From: Limibacterium fermenti
GTDB taxonomy: Bacteria; Bacteroidota; Bacteroidia; Bacteroidales; Dysgonomonadaceae
Reading direction: 5' to 3'
DNA: 64,000 bases
Assembly: GCF_041902845.1 (NCBI RefSeq)
Contig: NZ_CP159486.1
Span: forward strand, 1,922,001 to 1,986,000
Under the pieces are notes generated by a model. The model was not told the origin of the DNA. It made no database searches and was given only the letters and a program-made list of their open reading frames with translations. The translations under genes and the position numbers were made by a program. Below are positions 59,976 to 64,000 of the stretch, piece by piece (within the stretch, counting starts at the first letter, position 1; every line of letters begins with the position of its first letter).

Positions 59976-61927
59976 CCGAGAGCGACGGCCTTTTGATCTA
60001 TCGTCGCCTGATGATCGGTTATTTCTTTCAATTCTTTGCTTAACCTTCGAGTGGCAAGAAGATCTTTCCGAATCCTTTTTTCGAAAGGAATGGATAATCC
60101 CTTGAAGATAAACCCTACCGGAACAATATACATAAAAATCTTTGCCGGAAGCGAACCGGCTTCAAACGGCCGCAAATGATTGATTAATACCGGAAATTGT
60201 TCGGCCTTCGCCAATTCCGACCGGTTACGCGAATTGGAAAGCTGATTCAAAACGAACTCTTCTTTTCTTTTAATCGAAGCTAATTGTCGGTCGTACTGCC
60301 CATCCATCCAATAGGTACGATATCCCAATGTCGCGTAATTCTTCAGATACGCATTTATTTCATCGGATAACTCCTTCAAGAGCGTATCTATTTCATCGTA
60401 ACGCGGGTAATCGACCACCACTTCTTTATAAGGGTATCTCCGCTTTTCCCGAATAAAGAACAATTTCCGGAAAAAGTTCGAATAGGTATCGGGATTCATA
60501 ATCACCGAATCGTTCATCGCCTTATACGTCAAAAATATCCCCAAGGGCAAAAGTACCATCGAACTGAACCACATGCCGATCCAATGGACCCACACGCTGT
60601 CGCGCGTCATTTTATAGCCGACATTCTCCACGATATAATAAATGATGAACAGAATGACGGAAATGACAATCGGCGTTCCCAGTCCTCCTTTTCTTACAAT
60701 GGCTCCCAAAGGCGCTCCGATGAAGAAAAAGATGAGGCAGGCAAACGGAATGGTAAATTTGCGATGCCATTCGATCCAATGCCTGTTGATGGTGCGCCTT
60801 GTCGCGGTTTTATCCATTGACCGGAACATAAACTCATTATTATTGTTTTCGGCTTTCGATATGGCGCTCTGGAAGATCGTCGACTGCATCTGCAAGTCTT
60901 TGCTTTGAAGGAGCGAATCGGGGTCGTTAACGCTTATGGGCGCTTGTTTAGCGGCAAGGATAATCGAATCTTTTCGATCGGCCGGATAAGAATTTCTGAA
61001 CCGCAAGTACGAATAGTTTTGCATGGTGTTGCGATCGATTTGATTCACGCTGTCTAAAACATGCTTCATCGAGTCGATCGAGACCGTCAATTGGACTAAG
61101 TCTTTTGCCAGATAATTGCTTCCCGCATTACCTTCGATGACTTCCTCTCCCATGCGGTTAAAATTGGCATCGTAAGGAATCAGCATGGTTTTGGTATCAA
61201 AGTTTTCGCGGCTGTAAGGAACAAAATCACTGCTTCTGTTTTGCGTTCCCTGTGTGAAGTTTTGAAATTGTTGTCCGCTATGAAGAGTGAACACAAGCAT
61301 TTTCTTATCTTCCGTCATACTCATTTTAGCCGAATCGCATACGGTAACCGCCATATTTTGGAATCCGCTGCCGACATCGTAGATAAGCACATCGTACAGC
61401 ATCCCTGTTTGCCGGTTCTTTTTCTCCACATATAAATTGTAACCATCTATTTCTTTGTAAAATACTCCTTCCGGAATATCCAATTCGGGAGATGCCTGCC
61501 GTATAGACAAAAGCAGCGAATAGAATTTGGTTTGTATTTTGGGAAGAGCGTTGTTTTGAAAGAAAAAGGCGCCGATAGATATACAGATAATCAATATTAT
61601 AAGCGGCTTCATCGTCTTCAACAAGGGTATTCCCGCTGATTTTATCGCCAACAGTTCGAGGCTTTCACCCATATTCCCGAAAGCCATTAAGGAAGCGAGC
61701 AGTATCGATAACGGCAATGCCAAGGGGATAAGATTAAGGGCGGCATAAAAAAACATTTCGCCCAACACATTCAGTCCAAGGCCTTTTCCCACCATGTCTT
61801 CAACGTATTTCCATAAAAATTGCATCAATACCAAAAAAAGGCAGATGGCAAAAGTCATGAGGAAAAGCGGAATAAAGGTTCTTATTATATAACTGTATAA
61901 CCGTTTTATATGGAAATTCCTTCTCAT
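59972..61927 (-). CDS. LptF/LptG (YjgP/YjgQ) family permease
   Basis: 651 residues from ATG 61927. Part of the LptB2FG transporter that lifts lipopolysaccharide from the inner membrane. N-terminal helices begin RLYSYIIRTFIPLFLMTFAICLFLVLMQFLWKYVED; helices 2-3 are at about 50-115, a long periplasmic beta-jellyroll-like part (about 120-370) follows, then helices 4-6 (about 370-470) and an unusual about 180-residue cytoplasmic C-terminal extension. The upstream GTG at 61960 overlaps the minus-strand -7 element TATCTTTG (61960-61967) and is not used. ribBA overlaps its 3' end. Confidence 0.88.
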   Translation of the reverse strand: MRRNFHIKRLYSYIIRTFIPLFLMTFAICLFLVLMQFLWKYVEDMVGKGLGLNVLGEMFFYAALNLIPLALPLSILLASLMAFGNMGESLELLAIKSAGIPLLKTMKPLIILIICISIGAFFFQNNALPKIQTKFYSLLLSIRQASPELDIPEGVFYKEIDGYNLYVEKKNRQTGMLYDVLIYDVGSGFQNMAVTVCDSAKMSMTEDKKMLVFTLHSGQQFQNFTQGTQNRSSDFVPYSRENFDTKTMLIPYDANFNRMGEEVIEGNAGSNYLAKDLVQLTVSIDSMKHVLDSVNQIDRNTMQNYSYLRFRNSYPADRKDSIILAAKQAPISVNDPDSLLQSKDLQMQSTIFQSAISKAENNNNEFMFRSMDKTATRRTINRHWIEWHRKFTIPFACLIFFFIGAPLGAIVRKGGLGTPIVISVILFIIYYIVENVGYKMTRDSVWVHWIGMWFSSMVLLPLGIFLTYKAMNDSVIMNPDTYSNFFRKLFFIREKRRYPYKEVVVDYPRYDEIDTLLKELSDEINAYLKNYATLGYRTYWMDGQYDRQLASIKRKEEFVLNQLSNSRNRSELAKAEQFPVLINHLRPFEAGSLPAKIFMYIVPVGFIFKGLSIPFEKRIRKDLLATRRLSKELKEITDHQATIDQKAVALG

Positions 61928-61959
61928 TGAGTGAAAACAAACGCGTTTTAAATTTTCCA

Positions 61960-61967
61960 CAAAGATA
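61960..61967 (-). promoter_or_regulatory. Promoter -7 element of the lptF/G-ribBA unit
   Basis: Minus-strand TATCTTTG 33 bp upstream of ATG 61927. It fixes the start codon of the permease gene. Confidence 0.6.
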
Positions 61968-62025
61968 ATAAAATCAAACGGTACAAAAGGATTTTAAAAA
62001 TGTAAAGATAATTAATCGCTTCGAC

Positions 62026-62418
62026 TCATATTCCTAACTTTCGCTTTAATTCTTCCACTTGATACTCCCATAGCGATATGGAATCGCTTTTTTCGTCGGG
62101 ATCGGAAAAGTCGGTTATTTCGAACGTTATATCTCCCGACAAATCGAGTTTACGCACTAAAAACTCGAAATAGGCATCCGGGTCGTTCTCGTCAAGCCAT
62201 CGATAGCGGATACTGGTAGGAGGATTCTTACTGATGATTTCAGCCCGCCGGCTATCATCTTTATCCCAAGTAAATGTAAAAATAGTGTCGGTATCATCTA
62301 TCGTTACCCTGTCAGCAAACCACTCACAAAGACCGTCAATCTGACTGATCATTCTCCATAAGCTGTTCTGCGAGGCGTTTCCCATCAAAAATTCAATATG
62401 AAACTTTTCTTTCGACAT
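62026..62418 (-). CDS. START-like domain protein
   Basis: 130 residues with the SRPBCC/START-like pattern typical of a small Bacteroidota family: KFHIEFLMGNASQNSLWRMIS, LCEWFADRV, FTFTWDKDDSRRAEI and FEFLVRKLDLSGDITFEITDF. The fold has a hydrophobic pocket; the ligand is unknown. Its short gap from the LptF/G gene (61927) contains that gene's promoter, so it is separately transcribed. Confidence 0.8.
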   Translation of the reverse strand: MSKEKFHIEFLMGNASQNSLWRMISQIDGLCEWFADRVTIDDTDTIFTFTWDKDDSRRAEIISKNPPTSIRYRWLDENDPDAYFEFLVRKLDLSGDITFEITDFSDPDEKSDSISLWEYQVEELKRKLGI

Positions 62419-62530
62419 ATATATTTACTGAAAAATTTCGCTCAATGTACGACTTTTTTTTGAAATGGATGCAATCGAAGAGTTTATTTTTTCGTCTGCC
62501 CCTCATCCTTCATACATCATACATAAAAAA

Positions 62531-62577
62531 GTCCATAAGCTTCGGCTCCCTCAATGGCGAGCTATTCACTTATGGAC
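62531..62577 (-). terminator. Terminator after the NagB/PIG-L gene
   Basis: GTCCATAAG (62531-62539) and CTTATGGAC (62569-62577) make a 9-bp perfect stem with an inner GCTC/GAGC stem; TTTTTTA follows on the minus strand. Confidence 0.85.
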
Positions 62578-62605
62578 ACTAAAAATAAATTACTGTACAA
62601 ACGTT

Positions 62606-64000
62606 TTAGCGAATCGGTTTGTATTCGACAAAAGCTTCAATCGCCTCATACGACGCCAATCCGAGTTTCCAATACATATCGGCTGTCGCTTTATTCCGTT
62701 CTTCGGAACGCTGCCAGAAGAGCCGTTCATCATCGCCCAAATAAGGAGCACTTTCCATTTGCGATTGATGACGAAGAACAGCATTCCGTTTCTGACGCAA
62801 TTCTTCGGGAGAAAGGGGTACCGCCATTTCGATATGGTCTATCTCCCACTCCATCCAAGCTCCGCGATACATCCAAATACGACAATCTTTAAACCACTCA
62901 TCCTCTTTGATGATATCGACAGCAGCCAGAATAGCATCGAGACACACTTTATGCGTTCCGTGCGGATCGGCCAAGTCGCCTGCCACATAAATCTGATGGG
63001 GCTTAATCGTTTCGATAAAATCTTTTACGATCAAGACATCTTTCTCCGAAATAGGGTTCTTCTGAACACGTCCTGTTTCGTAAAAAGGCAGGTCGAGGAA
63101 ATGGACGTTTTCTTCCGACAGTCCTACATAACGGTCCGCCGAACGGGCCTCCTCACGGCGAATGCGTCCTTTAATAAACAAAATATCCGGCGAGTCGATA
63201 TCCTCTTTCGTCTTCTCATTCAACAAATAATTCCGCATCTTACTGTAAGTTTCGATTAAGCCATTATCATTTGAATTGGCTTTCTTAAGCAGACTTCTCA
63301 TGACGGAGATATAGCGAATCACTTCTTCATCGCCCACCGCGATATTTCCGGAAGTTTGATAAGCCACATGCACTTCATGCCCTTGATTGACGAGACGTTG
63401 GAATGTCCCCCCCATCGAAATCACATCATCATCGGGATGCGGGCTGAAGATAATCACACGCTTCGGATAAGGTTTGGCTCTTTCGGGACGATAGGTATCA
63501 TCGGCATCGGGCTTTCCTCCGGGCCAACCGGTGATGGTATGCTGCAAATCGTTGAAGATTTTGATATTTACATTATACGCAGAACCGTAAAGGGTGATTA
63601 ATTCACTTAATCCGTTATCGTTATAATCTTTATTGGTCAGTTTGAGAATGGGTTTGTTTACGACCCCACACAACCATACGATGGCCCTGCGGATGAGTTT
63701 ATTATCCCATTCACAATTCGTTACCAACCACGGATGGCTGATACGGGTAAGCTCGGAAGCGGCGGCGAGATCGATAAACACCTGAATCTCCGGATGGGTT
63801 TGCAGCAACGACCCCGGCACCATATCGGTCACGGGTCCTTCCACAATCTCATGGATACTTTCCGCCTTTTGCTCGCCCCAGGCGACCAATGTGATTTTAC
63901 GCGCCTGCATCATATCGGAGAGCCCCATGGTGATAGCGCTTACCGGCGCTTTTTCCAGTGATCCGAAATGAGTTACGATATCTTTGCGGGAGTCGCCATC
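62606..64000 (-). CDS. NagB-like glucosamine-6-phosphate deaminase fused to a PIG-L/LmbE domain (5' end outside window)
   Basis: The reading frame stays open to the right edge, so 465 codons are seen and the start lies beyond 64000. Residues near the edge (ITMGLSDMMQARKITLVAWGEQKAESI) match the C-terminal part of a NagB/SugarP-isomerase domain. After about 150 residues a PIG-L/LmbE deacetylase-like domain begins with the zinc motif VIIFSPHPDDDVISMGG and continues with YVAGDLADPHGTH. Such about 660-residue fusions are common in Bacteroidales. Amino-sugar phosphate metabolism is the likely role; whether both domains are active is not shown. An ATG at 63928 is internal, not the start. Confidence 0.85.
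   Translation of the reverse strand, partial: DGDSRKDIVTHFGSLEKAPVSAITMGLSDMMQARKITLVAWGEQKAESIHEIVEGPVTDMVPGSLLQTHPEIQVFIDLAAASELTRISHPWLVTNCEWDNKLIRRAIVWLCGVVNKPILKLTNKDYNDNGLSELITLYGSAYNVNIKIFNDLQHTITGWPGGKPDADDTYRPERAKPYPKRVIIFSPHPDDDVISMGGTFQRLVNQGHEVHVAYQTSGNIAVGDEEVIRYISVMRSLLKKANSNDNGLIETYSKMRNYLLNEKTKEDIDSPDILFIKGRIRREEARSADRYVGLSEENVHFLDLPFYETGRVQKNPISEKDVLIVKDFIETIKPHQIYVAGDLADPHGTHKVCLDAILAAVDIIKEDEWFKDCRIWMYRGAWMEWEIDHIEMAVPLSPEELRQKRNAVLRHQSQMESAPYLGDDERLFWQRSEERNKATADMYWKLGLASYEAIEAFVEYKPIR

Noticed and set aside
62465..63259. 264-codon frame antisense to the NagB/PIG-L gene
   Set aside because: The other strand carries clear PIG-L motifs, and this frame runs through that gene's terminator.

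Overview
The window is chromosomal DNA from a member of the Bacteroidota, most likely order Bacteroidales; the family cannot be fixed from sequence alone. The evidence is a SusC/SusD polysaccharide-utilisation locus, promoters of the Bacteroidota type (TAnnTTTG at -7, sometimes with TTTG about 19-20 bp upstream), a long-tailed ribosomal protein S16, type B L31, DUF5686 and DUF4105 membrane proteins, and lipoproteins with Bacteroidota-style signal peptides. No rRNA, tRNA, insertion sequence, prophage or CRISPR array was seen.

Layout. 1-15190 is a polysaccharide-utilisation locus: a SusE/F-like surface lipoprotein, SusC, SusD, GH30, GH2, a double GH43 and GH35. The last two are visibly more GC-rich than the first five. 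15358-23796 holds envelope and housekeeping genes: a SPOR lipoprotein, an MBL hydrolase, a Tyr/Trp/Gly- and Ser/Arg-rich secreted protein, a FadL-like porin, panB, a lone HsdR-N-like nuclease fold, AMP nucleosidase, holA and a glutathione peroxidase. An 855-bp AT-rich gap with repeated promoter-like elements leads into an XRE regulator (24652). Then come pyrK-pyrD, asnA and ung. 28891-29177 is an array of seven 41-bp units, each a hairpin followed by a T-tract. A TPP riboswitch at about 29290 heads a tight four-gene operon: a methyltransferase, a PurM/HypE/ThiL-fold protein, a ThiE-like protein with altered active-site residues, and a Trm112-like protein. rpsP follows.

32969-62577 is mostly minus strand: a low-molecular-weight phosphatase, purM-prfA-pyrF, a TPR protein, gyrA, secA, a metal-ligand-less PafA-like protein, an Lnb/DUF4105 protein, a four-gene DpnII/MboI-type (GATC) restriction-modification cluster, a long 21-bp-periodic array, a DUF5686 outer-membrane protein, rpmE2, cinA (plus strand), tdh, kbl, ribBA, an LptF/LptG permease and a START-like protein. 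A NagB/PIG-L fusion gene runs off the right edge.

Two themes stand out. First, the TPP-controlled operon links thiamine status to a methyltransferase/Trm112 pair and to two enzyme folds used in thiamine metabolism, yet its ThiE homologue lacks the usual substrate-binding residues, so the product is unknown. Second, several genes (ung, secA, kbl, ribBA, the DUF5686 gene) are followed directly by phased short tandem arrays with a different period at each site (41, 7, 7, 11 and 21 bp), and an 8-bp array lies upstream of kbl. Unit length is kept while unit sequence drifts. These arrays are not coding genes and not CRISPRs, and their role is open.
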